From an uncultured Polaribacter sp. (GTDB taxonomy: Bacteria > Bacteroidota > Bacteroidia > Flavobacteriales > Flavobacteriaceae): 64,000 bases of DNA. Position 1 is the stretch's first letter. Every line of letters starts with the position of its first letter. Location of the stretch: assembly GCF_947503875.1 (NCBI RefSeq), contig NZ_CANNFH010000005.1, positions 1 to 64,000 of the forward strand, given 5' to 3'. Position numbers and translations under genes: made by a program. The notes below the pieces were generated by a model, which searched no databases, was not told where the DNA came from, and worked only from the letters and a program-made list of their open reading frames with translations. This document shows positions 25,375 through 33,759 of this stretch, in pieces.

Positions 25375-28104
25375 ATGAAGAAAATTTTATTTATTGCTTT
25401 AGTAGCATTAACACAAGTTTTAACAGCGCAAAGTAAGGGTACGTTAAAAGGATTATTAACAGATAAAGAAACTAATAATGAGCCTTTACCGTTTGCAAAT
25501 GTTGTAATAAAGGGAACAACTATTGGTACCACAACAGATTTTGATGGTAATTACGTTTTGCAAGTGCCAGCAGGAGTAAAAATAGTACAGTTTAGTTTTT
25601 TAGGATATAAAACAGTAGAAAAAACTATTACAATTGTTGCTGGAGAAACCATTACAGTAAATCAATTAATGGCAGCAGAAGAAGGTGTAGGCTTAGATGA
25701 GGTTGTAGTAAGATCTACAACAAGTAAAGAAAAAACAAGTGCTCTAGTTTTAGAACAAAAAAAAGCAGTTTCTATTAAAACTACTATTGGTGCACAAGAG
25801 TTAGCAGAAAAAGGTGTTTCTGATGCAAAAGGAGCAGTTGCTAAAACAGCAGGTGTATCTAAAGGCTCTAAAAATGTAATTGTAAGAGGTTTGGGAGATA
25901 GATACAATTCTACTACTATGAATGGTTTACCATTACCAGCAGAAGACCCAGAATATAAAAATATTTCTTTAGACTTTTTTGATACAAGTATTATTAAAAA
26001 CATTGGTGTTAATAAAGTGTTTTCTGCAGATTTAAGTGGAGATGTTGGTGGCGCTAATATAGATATTGTTTCTAAAGAAGTTACTAAAAGAAGAGAGGCA
26101 AGTTTAGGTATTGGTTTGGGTGCAAACTCACAAACTATTAATAGCGAATTTTTAACTATAGATGGTACAAACAGATTTGGTACACAAAGACTAAATAATA
26201 CAGTAACAGATTTAAACGTGTATTCTTTTCAGAATTCGTTTCTGCCAAACTCTCAAAATTTTCAATTAGATAACAGTTTTTCTTTTAAATATGGTAGAAA
26301 ATATGATGTTGGTGAAGACAATTCTTTAAGCTATTTTTTAGTAGGTAATTATGATGCTAAATATAATTTTATAGAGGGTAACATTAAACAAAATACTACA
26401 GATGGTAGTGTTTTACCTTTTAGAGATCAAGATTTTTCTAAATATGAATTTAACGTTTCTCAATTATTAATGGGTAATGTAAAGTTTAAGGCAGAAGATT
26501 TTTCTGTAGAATACAATCACTTATTTATACATAATAATAGACAGTCTATTGGAGATTATTTTGGTAGAGATAACCCAGAGAATGATGTAAATGGAGTAGA
26601 AGATTTGGCTTTTTTAAGAAGACAGCAAACCAATAATAACGAATTGTATGTAAATCAGCTTTTAGCAAATTACAAAATTTCAGACCGTTTAGATTTACAA
26701 GCAAAAGGTGCTGCCAATTTTGTAAGAGGTAATGAGCCAGATAGAAGAACAAATAACTATATTTTAAGAGATGGTATTTATAGTCCAGATCCAAGTTCTG
26801 CGGGTACAAATGAGCGTTTTTACTCTAAATTACAAGAAAATGATTATGCAGCAAAAGTAAATTTAAGCTATAAATTAAAAGAAGACGAAGACGATAAATC
26901 TACTATAGATTTTGGTGCAGACTATAGATATACAGAGCGTTTATTTGCAGCTACTATATTTAACCACGGTTTTTTAGGGTTAACACCAATAGATATTAAT
27001 AATCCTGATGCTGTTTTTAATCAAGAGTCTATAGATAATGGAGTTTTTGTAATGGAAACAGGTAGAGGTAGAAATGTTCGTGTTTTTGATCCTTTTACAT
27101 ATAGAGCTAAAAGATTAATTTCTGGTGTTTATAGTAATATTGTATATGAATTTAATGAAAATTTAATTGTTTCTGGAGGTTTAAAATTTGAAAGAAATCA
27201 CCAAAGAGTAACTTACGATACTAACATTGCATCTAGTAGAATAGATGGCCCATCTGAAATAGATAGAAGTTATGTATTACCAAGTTTAAACATTAAGTAT
27301 AATTTTAATGACAATAGTATTGTTCGTTTTGCAGCAAGTCAAACTTATACTTTTCCACAGTTTAAAGAAATAGCACCATTTAAATATCAAGATGTAAACT
27401 TTTCTTCACAAGGTAATCCAGATTTAGATCCATCAGACAATTATAATTTTGATGCAAAATATGAGTACTATTTTTCTTCTGGTGAGTTAGTAACCGTAAC
27501 CGGATTTTACAAATACATTCAAAACCCAATTGCAAGAAGTGAAATTCCTTCTGGTGGTAATACATTAACTTATTTAAATGTGGGTGATGATGCTTCTCTT
27601 TATGGTGTAGAGTTAGAAGCGCGTAAAAATATTTTAAAGAGTGATGAAACTGCAGAAAGCGAGTTTACGTTAAATGCCGGTTTAAATATGTCTTTTTTAC
27701 TTTCTGAAGTAAATTTAGATCCAAATTCTATTGCACAGTTTCAGCAAGCTACTAGTCAACTAGAAGGAGCTACGCCTTTTTTAATGAATGCAGATATAAC
27801 GTTTAATCAAAAATTTGAAAACAGCGAATTAACTTCATCTGTAGTATTCAATTATTTTTCTGATAGAGTGTATTCTATTGGTACCAGAGGTTTTGAGAAT
27901 ATTATAGAAAAAGGAATACCAACTTTAGATTTGGTTACTTCTTTAAGATTAAGCAAGAAATATAGTATTAAGTTAAAAGGAACAAACTTACTAAACCCTA
28001 GTTTTCAGTTAAGTAGAGATAGTTCTACAAGTGGTAACAATGTAGTGTTAAGTAATTATAAAAGAGGTGTTAATTTAAGTTTAGGATTCTCTTACGATTT
28101 TTAG
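25375..28104 (+). CDS. TonB-dependent outer-membrane receptor with carboxypeptidase-like N-terminal domain
   Basis: A 909-residue protein with a signal peptide (KKILFIALVALTQVLTAQ). A CarboxypepD_reg-like domain (about 22-110: GLLTDKETNNEPLPFANVVIKG, TTTDFDGNYVLQVPAG) is followed by the plug (TSKEKTSALVLEQKKAVSIK, AKTAGVSKGSKNVIVRGLGDRYNSTTMNG) and a long barrel ending in NLSLGFSYDF with terminal Phe. It imports an unidentified substrate across the outer membrane using TonB energy. No SusD-like gene follows; instead a beta-helix lipoprotein lies 112 bp downstream. The neighbour phosphate transporter suggests a phosphorus-linked substrate (inference). Confidence 0.93.
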   Translation: MKKILFIALVALTQVLTAQSKGTLKGLLTDKETNNEPLPFANVVIKGTTIGTTTDFDGNYVLQVPAGVKIVQFSFLGYKTVEKTITIVAGETITVNQLMAAEEGVGLDEVVVRSTTSKEKTSALVLEQKKAVSIKTTIGAQELAEKGVSDAKGAVAKTAGVSKGSKNVIVRGLGDRYNSTTMNGLPLPAEDPEYKNISLDFFDTSIIKNIGVNKVFSADLSGDVGGANIDIVSKEVTKRREASLGIGLGANSQTINSEFLTIDGTNRFGTQRLNNTVTDLNVYSFQNSFLPNSQNFQLDNSFSFKYGRKYDVGEDNSLSYFLVGNYDAKYNFIEGNIKQNTTDGSVLPFRDQDFSKYEFNVSQLLMGNVKFKAEDFSVEYNHLFIHNNRQSIGDYFGRDNPENDVNGVEDLAFLRRQQTNNNELYVNQLLANYKISDRLDLQAKGAANFVRGNEPDRRTNNYILRDGIYSPDPSSAGTNERFYSKLQENDYAAKVNLSYKLKEDEDDKSTIDFGADYRYTERLFAATIFNHGFLGLTPIDINNPDAVFNQESIDNGVFVMETGRGRNVRVFDPFTYRAKRLISGVYSNIVYEFNENLIVSGGLKFERNHQRVTYDTNIASSRIDGPSEIDRSYVLPSLNIKYNFNDNSIVRFAASQTYTFPQFKEIAPFKYQDVNFSSQGNPDLDPSDNYNFDAKYEYYFSSGELVTVTGFYKYIQNPIARSEIPSGGNTLTYLNVGDDASLYGVELEARKNILKSDETAESEFTLNAGLNMSFLLSEVNLDPNSIAQFQQATSQLEGATPFLMNADITFNQKFENSELTSSVVFNYFSDRVYSIGTRGFENIIEKGIPTLDLVTSLRLSKKYSIKLKGTNLLNPSFQLSRDSSTSGNNVVLSNYKRGVNLSLGFSYDF

Positions 28105-28216
28105 AAAACCCTAAGATTTAGTAACAATTCTTTAAAAAATAGGAAACATAAAAAACACAATAGTATTGCAACTTTGTAAGAGTTAAAAAAAACAATAAAA
28201 CTAATAAAAACAAAAA

Positions 28217-29392
28217 ATGAAAAAAGTAATTTTATCAATGTTAGCAGTTTCTGCATTATTAATGACTAGTTGTTCTTTAGATAATGATGATGAAAATTCA
28301 AGTGCACCTATAGGTGGTGTTGTAACCCCTGCAAATTTAGCAGGTAACTTAACAGAAGATTTAACTTTATCAGCTTCAGTTGCTCATAATTTAACGGGCG
28401 CACTTTTAGTAAAAGATGGTGCTACATTAACCATAGAAGCTGGCGCTAGAATTAATGCTTTAGCAGGTGGTACAGATGTTTACATTTTAATAGAAAAAGG
28501 CGGTAAAATTATTGCAGATGGTACAGCAGCAAATCCAATTTTATTTACTTCTAATGCATCTATACCAGCAGCAGGAGACTGGGGTGGTATTATAATAAAT
28601 GGTAAAGCTCCTTTAAGTAGACAAGCATCGGCAGCTAGTAATGCAGCTACAGAAGTACAAAATGCAATTTTCTTTGGTGGAGATGCAGCAGATGACAATT
28701 CTGGTATTTTAAACTACGTAAAATTAGAGTATACAGGTGCAAGAATTGATGATGAGGCAGAACACAATGGTTTAACTTTAAATGGAGTAGGTACTGGAAC
28801 TACGCTTTCTAACATAGCTATTTTAAACGGAGATGATGATGCTATAGAGTTTTTTGGAGGTACAGTAAACGCAACTAACATTTTAGTGGTAAACCCAAGA
28901 GATGATATGTTTGATTTTAGCCAAGGTTACACAGGTACTTGTACTAACTTATATGGTATAAGAGAGGCTAATTTTACAGCAGTAACATCAGACCCAAGAG
29001 GTATTGAGGCAGATGGTAATTTAGATGGTAATACACCAACAGATATTGCACAATCTAATTTTACAGTTAATGGTTTAACTATTATAAACAATGGTAATGC
29101 AGTTAATATGGCAGATGCTATTAAGGTAAGAAGAGGTGCTACAGCAACTATTACTAATGCTTACGTAGCTTTAGGTGCAGGAGCTTCATATTCAGACTTT
29201 ATAGATTTGCAAGATGGTAAAACAGATGCAAATGATAATACCAATATTACAGCAATTGGTAACACAGATAATGGTTTAGATATTAACGATAATAAAAATA
29301 CAACAACTGGTGGCGCAACAATTTCTACTTCTGCAGGTACTTCTGGAGGAGCAGATAATTCAGTTTTTGCTTGGACAGGGTATTCTTTCTAA
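28217..29392 (+). CDS. Lipoprotein with right-handed beta-helix, probable receptor partner
   Basis: A 391-residue lipoprotein: the signal ends in a lipobox (LLMTSC, Cys19), followed by an acidic linker (SLDNDDENSS). The rest has regular short strands with turns typical of parallel beta-helix proteins (LLVKDGATLTIEAGARINAL, KGGKIIADGTAANPILFTSN, GDWGGIIINGKAPLS, LKYVKLEYTGARI-type coils, IAILNGDDDAIEFFGGTVNA). It occupies the place where a SusD-like binding protein would follow a TonB receptor. It may be the surface-exposed substrate-binding partner, but this is inferred only from gene order. No catalytic motif is visible. Confidence 0.82.
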   Translation: MKKVILSMLAVSALLMTSCSLDNDDENSSAPIGGVVTPANLAGNLTEDLTLSASVAHNLTGALLVKDGATLTIEAGARINALAGGTDVYILIEKGGKIIADGTAANPILFTSNASIPAAGDWGGIIINGKAPLSRQASAASNAATEVQNAIFFGGDAADDNSGILNYVKLEYTGARIDDEAEHNGLTLNGVGTGTTLSNIAILNGDDDAIEFFGGTVNATNILVVNPRDDMFDFSQGYTGTCTNLYGIREANFTAVTSDPRGIEADGNLDGNTPTDIAQSNFTVNGLTIINNGNAVNMADAIKVRRGATATITNAYVALGAGASYSDFIDLQDGKTDANDNTNITAIGNTDNGLDINDNKNTTTGGATISTSAGTSGGADNSVFAWTGYSF

Positions 29393-29416
29393 AACAATAT
29401 TTTAGTACTATAAATA

Positions 29417-29447
29417 AAAAAGCAGGCGATAAGCCTGCTTTTTTTAT
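29417..29447 (+). terminator. Terminator after the beta-helix lipoprotein
   Basis: The GC-rich stem agcaggc / gcctgct is flanked by A residues on the left and seven T on the right. It also lies just past the stop of the minus-strand HMA gene and could serve both. Confidence 0.9.
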
Positions 29448-29465
29448 GGAATAAAAGTAAAGAGA

Positions 29466-29951
29466 TTACTTTGTTGTTTTATCTGCACAACAAGCCATTT
29501 TACAATCTGCTAAACAACTCATTTTTCCGTCTGCGTCTTTTACACAGCATTTCGCTTTGTCTGCCATTTTCATTTCGCAGTTTTCACTGCAATTGTCAGC
29601 ACAAGTATGTGCCATTTTTTTAGAAATATTAATTTTAGCTGTTGTTTCTGATGCTTTGTATAAATCTCCACCAGCAATACCACCTACAAAAGCAATTAAG
29701 TCTTTTTTAGAGGTTGTGTTGGCATCATACTCTATATTGGCAATACTATCTGTAAAAACAACTTTTGCGTCTATTACACCCTCTTTTTTAGATAGTTTAG
29801 ATTGTATGGTTTTTGCACAACCAATCTCACAAGTCATACCAGAAATAGCCAAAGCTATTTTTTCTTTTTTAACATCTTTAGTTTCTTTACAGCTAGTTAG
29901 TGTAAAAAGAGCTATCGCTATTGCGAAAAATATATTTTTTGTCGTCATCAT
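29466..29951 (-). CDS. HMA-domain lipoprotein with Cys-rich tail, probable metal-binding
   Basis: A 161-residue lipoprotein; the signal ends at LFTLTSC (Cys21). A heavy-metal-associated domain follows (about 33-100: IALAISGMTCEIGCAKTIQSKLSKKEGV, ANIEYDANTTSKKDLIAFV) whose CxxxC differs from the usual CxxC. The C-terminal tail is rich in cysteine (HTCADNCSENCEM, AKCCVKDADGKMSC, DCKMACC), 13 Cys in about 50 residues. It probably binds Cu or another soft metal in the periplasm or outer membrane. No metal efflux ATPase is adjacent, so the pathway is unknown. Confidence 0.85.
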   Translation of the reverse strand: MMTTKNIFFAIAIALFTLTSCKETKDVKKEKIALAISGMTCEIGCAKTIQSKLSKKEGVIDAKVVFTDSIANIEYDANTTSKKDLIAFVGGIAGGDLYKASETTAKINISKKMAHTCADNCSENCEMKMADKAKCCVKDADGKMSCLADCKMACCADKTTK

Positions 29952-30042
29952 ATTTACTGATTAAATTATGTTACAAATTTATTAATAATCAGGCGTATAT
30001 TTTAATAAAAGTGGCACTTTTGCATTTTTAAAATAAGTATAC

Positions 30043-30918
30043 ATGAATAATCAGCAAAAAAAATGGCTTTATTTGCTATTACTTTCTTTAGTTTGGGGTA
30101 GCTCTTTTATTCTAATGAAAAAGGCTCTTTTAGGAGTTACACCTATACAATTGGGTGCAATACGCATGCTATTTACCGCTATTTTTCTGTTAACTTTCGC
30201 ATTTCCATCGCTTAAAAAAATTAAAAAGAAGCATTACAAGTATATTGTATTTACCTCTTTTGCTGCCACCTTTATACCAGGGTTTTTATTTGCATTTGCC
30301 ATTACAAATATAGACAGTGCTGTGGTTTCTATATTAAATTCTTTAACGCCATTTAATACTTTAATTTTTGGGTCTTTTTTATTTGGTTTTGCATTTAAAA
30401 AGAAACAATTGTTTGGTATTTTAATTGGGCTTGTTGGTACACTAATCTTAATATTACAAGGTGCTGTTTTAAATCCAGATCAAAATTATTGGTATGCCTT
30501 ATTAATAATTATAGCCTCTATGGGTTACGCGTTAAACGCAAATGTGGTAAAAAAATATTTGAGTGATTTAAATGCGCTATCTATTGTAACTGGTAATTTT
30601 TTAGTACTTATAGTTCCTGCATTTATAGTGTTATGTTTTACAGATTTTTTTAAAACCTTTAGTTTTAAAGATGCTGTTGTAATGGAATCTTTAGGATATT
30701 TAGTAATATTATCTATTGTTGGTACAGGAATGGCAAAGGTTATTTATAACAAATTGGTGCATATTTCAGACCCTGTTTTTTCGTCTTCAGTGACTTATTT
30801 AATTCCTTTAGTAGCAATTTTTTGGGGTTTTTTAGATGGCGAAGAATTAAGTCTGCTACAAATTATAGGTGGTTTTATAATTTTATTAGGTGTTTATTTA
30901 GTCAATAAAAAGAAATAA
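30043..30918 (+). CDS. EamA/DMT-family permease
   Basis: A 291-residue inner-membrane protein with two tandem EamA repeats and about ten helices. The first repeat starts WLYLLLLSLVWGSSFILMKKALLG and contains ITNIDSAVVSILNSLTPFNTLIFGSF; the second starts YWYALLIIIASMGYALNANVVKKYL and contains VFSSSVTYLIPLVAIFWGFLDGEEL. Members move amino acids, nucleosides or drugs; the substrate cannot be told from sequence. It is a single gene, divergent from the HMA lipoprotein. Confidence 0.93.
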   Translation: MNNQQKKWLYLLLLSLVWGSSFILMKKALLGVTPIQLGAIRMLFTAIFLLTFAFPSLKKIKKKHYKYIVFTSFAATFIPGFLFAFAITNIDSAVVSILNSLTPFNTLIFGSFLFGFAFKKKQLFGILIGLVGTLILILQGAVLNPDQNYWYALLIIIASMGYALNANVVKKYLSDLNALSIVTGNFLVLIVPAFIVLCFTDFFKTFSFKDAVVMESLGYLVILSIVGTGMAKVIYNKLVHISDPVFSSSVTYLIPLVAIFWGFLDGEELSLLQIIGGFIILLGVYLVNKKK

Positions 30919-30994
30919 TTCTTTTTATTTTAAACTTTCAATTTTAAAATAAATGTATTTTTAGAGCTATAAATTTATAGGCCTTAATATATGA

Positions 30995-31471
30995 TTAGAA
31001 AGATTGTTTTATGTCAGATTTTCCACCAGTTTTTTCTAACAACTTTACTTCTTTAATTATCATTTTCTGACTAATGCTTTTGCACATATCATAAATGGTT
31101 AAACAAGCAATATTTGCACCTGTTAAGGCTTCCATTTCTACACCAGTTTTACCAGTAATGGTTACTTTACAAAATACTTCTATGTTTTCTTGGTCTGTGA
31201 TGTTTATGTCAATATCTACACCATTTATTAATAATGGATGACACATAGGAATTAAATCAGAGGTCTTTTTTACACCTTGTATACCAGCAATAATTGCTGT
31301 TTGAAAAACGGGTCCTTTTTTAGTCTGTAACTCCTCATTAGAAAAGTTAGAAATTACCTCTTTGCCAAGAAACATAGTGGCTTTTGCAATGGCAGTTCTT
31401 TTGGTAATTTTCTTATCAGAAACGTTTACCATTTTTGGGTTTCCTTTAGAATTTAAATGTGTAAAAGTCAT
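30995..31471 (-). CDS. moaC: Cyclic pyranopterin monophosphate synthase
   Basis: A 158-residue enzyme for the second step of molybdenum-cofactor synthesis (conversion of the MoaA product to cPMP). The family motifs are all present: KKTSDLIPMCHPL, GVEMEALTGANIACLTIYDMCKS, and KTGGKS near the C-terminus. It is the last gene of the moaA - GRAM-domain - moeA - four-helix-bundle - moaC series on the minus strand. No moaD or moaE lies in the window. Confidence 0.97.
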   Translation of the reverse strand: MTFTHLNSKGNPKMVNVSDKKITKRTAIAKATMFLGKEVISNFSNEELQTKKGPVFQTAIIAGIQGVKKTSDLIPMCHPLLINGVDIDINITDQENIEVFCKVTITGKTGVEMEALTGANIACLTIYDMCKSISQKMIIKEVKLLEKTGGKSDIKQSF

Positions 31472-31483
31472 TTAAATAATTTT

Positions 31484-31508
31484 TAGTTTTAAATGTTTAG
31501 TTTTTAGT
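31484..31508 (+). repeat. Left arm of inverted repeat flanking the four-helix-bundle gene
   Basis: The 25 bp starting TAGTTTTAAATG are an inverted copy of 31874-31898, with one mismatch; the first 21 bp are perfect. The arm contains the stop codon of the four-helix-bundle gene (31497-31499). Confidence 0.85.
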
Positions 31509-31853
31509 TAAATTACTTTGAGACGTTTTAACTATTGAAGTTAAAATTCTAATTAATTCGTGAATGTCTAAAATTAAAGAATCTACGTCTAGATTTGTTA
31601 TCTCACTTTCTTTTAATAAACGTAACCAATATTTAGTTTCTCTAGCTTCTTTAGATGAAATAGACATTTTTGCGATAAAATCTCTCTTACTTTGTCCTGC
31701 TAAAGCTTCTTCAATATTTGCTCCTATTGAAGTTCCACTTCTTAAAATTTGATTTGAAATTACAAATTCTTTTTCTATTTGCAATTTTTTATAAAGAGAA
31801 ATGATTTTTAATGAAAATTCAAAGCTCTTTTTTTGAACGATACTTTCTTTCAT
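31497..31853 (-). CDS. Four-helix-bundle protein (23S rRNA intervening-sequence protein family)
   Basis: A 118-residue protein of the TIGR02436 / IVP family: KSFEFSLKIISLYKKL, the conserved QILRSGTSIGANIEEALAGQSKRDFIAKMSISSKEARETKYWLRLL, then EITNLDVDSLILDIHELIRILTSIV. First described as the product of open frames inside 23S rRNA intervening sequences, it occurs scattered in Bacteroidota genomes, forms pentamers in known structures, and has no firm function. Here it stands between moeA and moaC, in their direction, and is bracketed by a 25-bp inverted repeat, so it looks like a small inserted cassette rather than a cofactor gene. Confidence 0.92.
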   Translation of the reverse strand: MKESIVQKKSFEFSLKIISLYKKLQIEKEFVISNQILRSGTSIGANIEEALAGQSKRDFIAKMSISSKEARETKYWLRLLKESEITNLDVDSLILDIHELIRILTSIVKTSQSNLTKN

Positions 31854-31873
31854 AACTATTTTTAAAACTTAAC

Positions 31874-31898
31874 ACTCAAAACTAAACATTTAAAACTA
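31874..31898 (-). repeat. Right arm of inverted repeat flanking the four-helix-bundle gene
   Basis: Inverted copy of 31484-31508; the segment 31878-31898 is the exact reverse complement of 31484-31504. It ends 3 bp before the moeA stop codon (31902-31904). Confidence 0.85.
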
Positions 31899-31901
31899 TA
31901 A

Positions 31902-33146
31902 TTAGCGATAGCTAATTATATTAAAAACTTCTCCTTTTTTAAACTCAGTTTTATCACTTGGTAACTCAATAAAAGCATCTGCATTTACCAAACTTGCTAA
32001 ATCTCCAGAACCATTTCCTGTAATTGGTGTGGCTATTAAATGGCCAAATCTGTCACTTAATTTTACTTGTAAAAAATAGGTTAAATTCGGTTTAAAAGTA
32101 ACATCTGCATTTAAAATTGCAGTTTCTTCTTTAATTTGTAATCCAACAGATTTATAATACCAAGGATAAAAATAGGCCAAACAATTTACAAAGGTAGAGA
32201 TTGGGTTTCCTGGAAAACCGAACACAATTGTATTCTTTTTTATATTACCCTTTCCATTCTGATAAACATTTTGCTCACGCATACAAAAAGAAGCTGCGCT
32301 TCCAAACCAAAAAGGTTTTCCTGGTCTTTGTGCCACTTTATGAAACAGTTTTTCTACACCAAGTTCTTCAAAAACTTCCGGTAAAAAATCAAATTTTCCT
32401 TTGCTAACTGCACCACTAAAAAGTAAAACATCATATTCTTGTAAATAGTTTTTTATTTTAGATTTTAAAACAGGTTTATCATCTGTAATATGTGCAGTTT
32501 CAGATGGAATTTGTAATCTTTCTAACAAAGAAACCAAGGTAAAAACATTGCTTCTTCTAATTTGATGCGCTAAAGGAATTTCTGCTACACCAACCAATTC
32601 ATCACCTGTAGAAACAATCATTACTTTTGGTAGTTTTGCTACTTTTACTGTTGCTTTACCAACGGTTGCTAAAACACCAATTTCTGCTGCAGAAATTATT
32701 TTATTTTCCGCAATTAAAATATCGTTAACCTTGCCATCTTTTCCTTTTGGATGTACATTTTGCTTCTCTTTTATTGCATCAACAGTAATTGTTGCAATTC
32801 CGTTTTCTATCACAACATCTTCGTAACGAATTACAGTATCTGTGTTCTTTGGTAACACTGCGCCTGTCATTACTTCAATACAATTTTCCTTATTTTGCAT
32901 TGATAGTTGTGTACTTCCTGCTGCTTGTATTCCTTCTATTTTAAAATTTCTTTGTCCGTTTTTAAAAAAGGAATAATTGATTGCAATACCATCCATTGCA
33001 ACTCTATTAAATGGCGGAAAATCTCTATCTGCCTTAATTTCTTCTTTTAATATTCTACCTACAGATTTTAAAAACGGAATTTCTTCCACACCAAAATCTT
33101 GTACTGAATTTAAGATGCTATTTTTTGCTTCGTTTACAGAAATCAT
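31902..33146 (-). CDS. moeA: Molybdopterin molybdenumtransferase
   Basis: A 414-residue enzyme that inserts molybdate into adenylated molybdopterin. Visible are the N-terminal FPPFNRVAMDGIAI, the IEVMTGAVLPKNTDTVIRYED block, KGKDGKVNDILI, the MoCF-binding signature VMIVSTGDELV, LLFSGAVSKGKFDFLPEV, and the C-terminal KVAQRPGKPFWFG and FGFPGNPISTFV. It shares 4 bp (ATGA) with the upstream GRAM-domain gene, showing translational coupling. Length is normal. Confidence 0.96.
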   Translation of the reverse strand: MISVNEAKNSILNSVQDFGVEEIPFLKSVGRILKEEIKADRDFPPFNRVAMDGIAINYSFFKNGQRNFKIEGIQAAGSTQLSMQNKENCIEVMTGAVLPKNTDTVIRYEDVVIENGIATITVDAIKEKQNVHPKGKDGKVNDILIAENKIISAAEIGVLATVGKATVKVAKLPKVMIVSTGDELVGVAEIPLAHQIRRSNVFTLVSLLERLQIPSETAHITDDKPVLKSKIKNYLQEYDVLLFSGAVSKGKFDFLPEVFEELGVEKLFHKVAQRPGKPFWFGSAASFCMREQNVYQNGKGNIKKNTIVFGFPGNPISTFVNCLAYFYPWYYKSVGLQIKEETAILNADVTFKPNLTYFLQVKLSDRFGHLIATPITGNGSGDLASLVNADAFIELPSDKTEFKKGEVFNIISYR

Positions 33147-33679
33147 AAATTTATCTTTTGCTGAATTTTTTCTAATTCAGTATCTCTATCATTTACAACA
33201 AATTTATATGTTGTTCCCTTTTTAGTAATTAATTTGATTCCATTATTAAATAGTTTTGCTGTTTTCTTTTTGCTGACAGAAAGGATATCTGAATATTTTA
33301 TATTGGTTTGTCCTTTTTGAATATTTAAAGAATGGCTTTTAAATATCAATCTTTCATTGGTTAAAAATATTTTACCTCCAACACCTTCTATACCTTTAAA
33401 TAAATTTGCAAAAATTTCATCGTTAACCATTTCGTTTTCTAATAACTCTGGTTGAATAGTATTTATTCTTTTTCCAACCAACTTTTTCATCATCCAAGGA
33501 AACAAGAAAATAAAAAAAAGTGTCATAGCAACACCATAAATTAAAGATTGTTTTATGATTGCATCAAGACTTTGACTTGTATTTAAAAGATATAATATTA
33601 AACCATATAAAAAGGTTATGGAAATGCCTAACAAGGTTATTTGTTTCCAATTCATTTTTATTTCAAAATCTTTTTTCAT
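33143..33679 (-). CDS. Membrane protein with GRAM/bacterial PH-like domain
   Basis: A 178-residue protein with two N-terminal transmembrane helices (ITLLGISITFLYGLILYLL and SLIYGVAMTLFFIFLFPWMM) and a cytoplasmic domain with the GRAM/PH pattern GGKIFLTNERLIFKSHSLN, IKYSDILSVSKKKT and GIKLITKKGTTYKFVVND. GRAM and bacterial PH domains bind lipids or proteins in some systems. Its overlap with moeA suggests co-expression, but nothing links it chemically to molybdenum-cofactor synthesis. The function is unknown. Confidence 0.78.
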   Translation of the reverse strand: MKKDFEIKMNWKQITLLGISITFLYGLILYLLNTSQSLDAIIKQSLIYGVAMTLFFIFLFPWMMKKLVGKRINTIQPELLENEMVNDEIFANLFKGIEGVGGKIFLTNERLIFKSHSLNIQKGQTNIKYSDILSVSKKKTAKLFNNGIKLITKKGTTYKFVVNDRDTELEKIQQKINL

Positions 33680-33693
33680 GTTATTTTTTTAAT

Positions 33694-33755
33694 GTGTAAT
33701 TGTTTATTTGTTGAATCGTGTAATTGTAAACAATTAAACAGTTACACAATTAAAC
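33694..33755. repeat. Intergenic A/T-rich repeat with GTGTAATTGT units
   Basis: GTGTAATTGTTTA (33694-33706) recurs as GTGTAATTGTAAA at 33718-33730, and the same unit appears inverted in gttacacaattaaac at 33741-33755. It fills the gap between moaA and the GRAM-domain gene. Confidence 0.65.
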
Positions 33756-33759
33756 CTTT

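Noticed and set aside
25375..29392. A SusCD-type polysaccharide utilisation locus
   Set aside because: No SusD-like protein and no glycoside hydrolase, lyase or sulfatase gene is present; the partner is a beta-helix lipoprotein.
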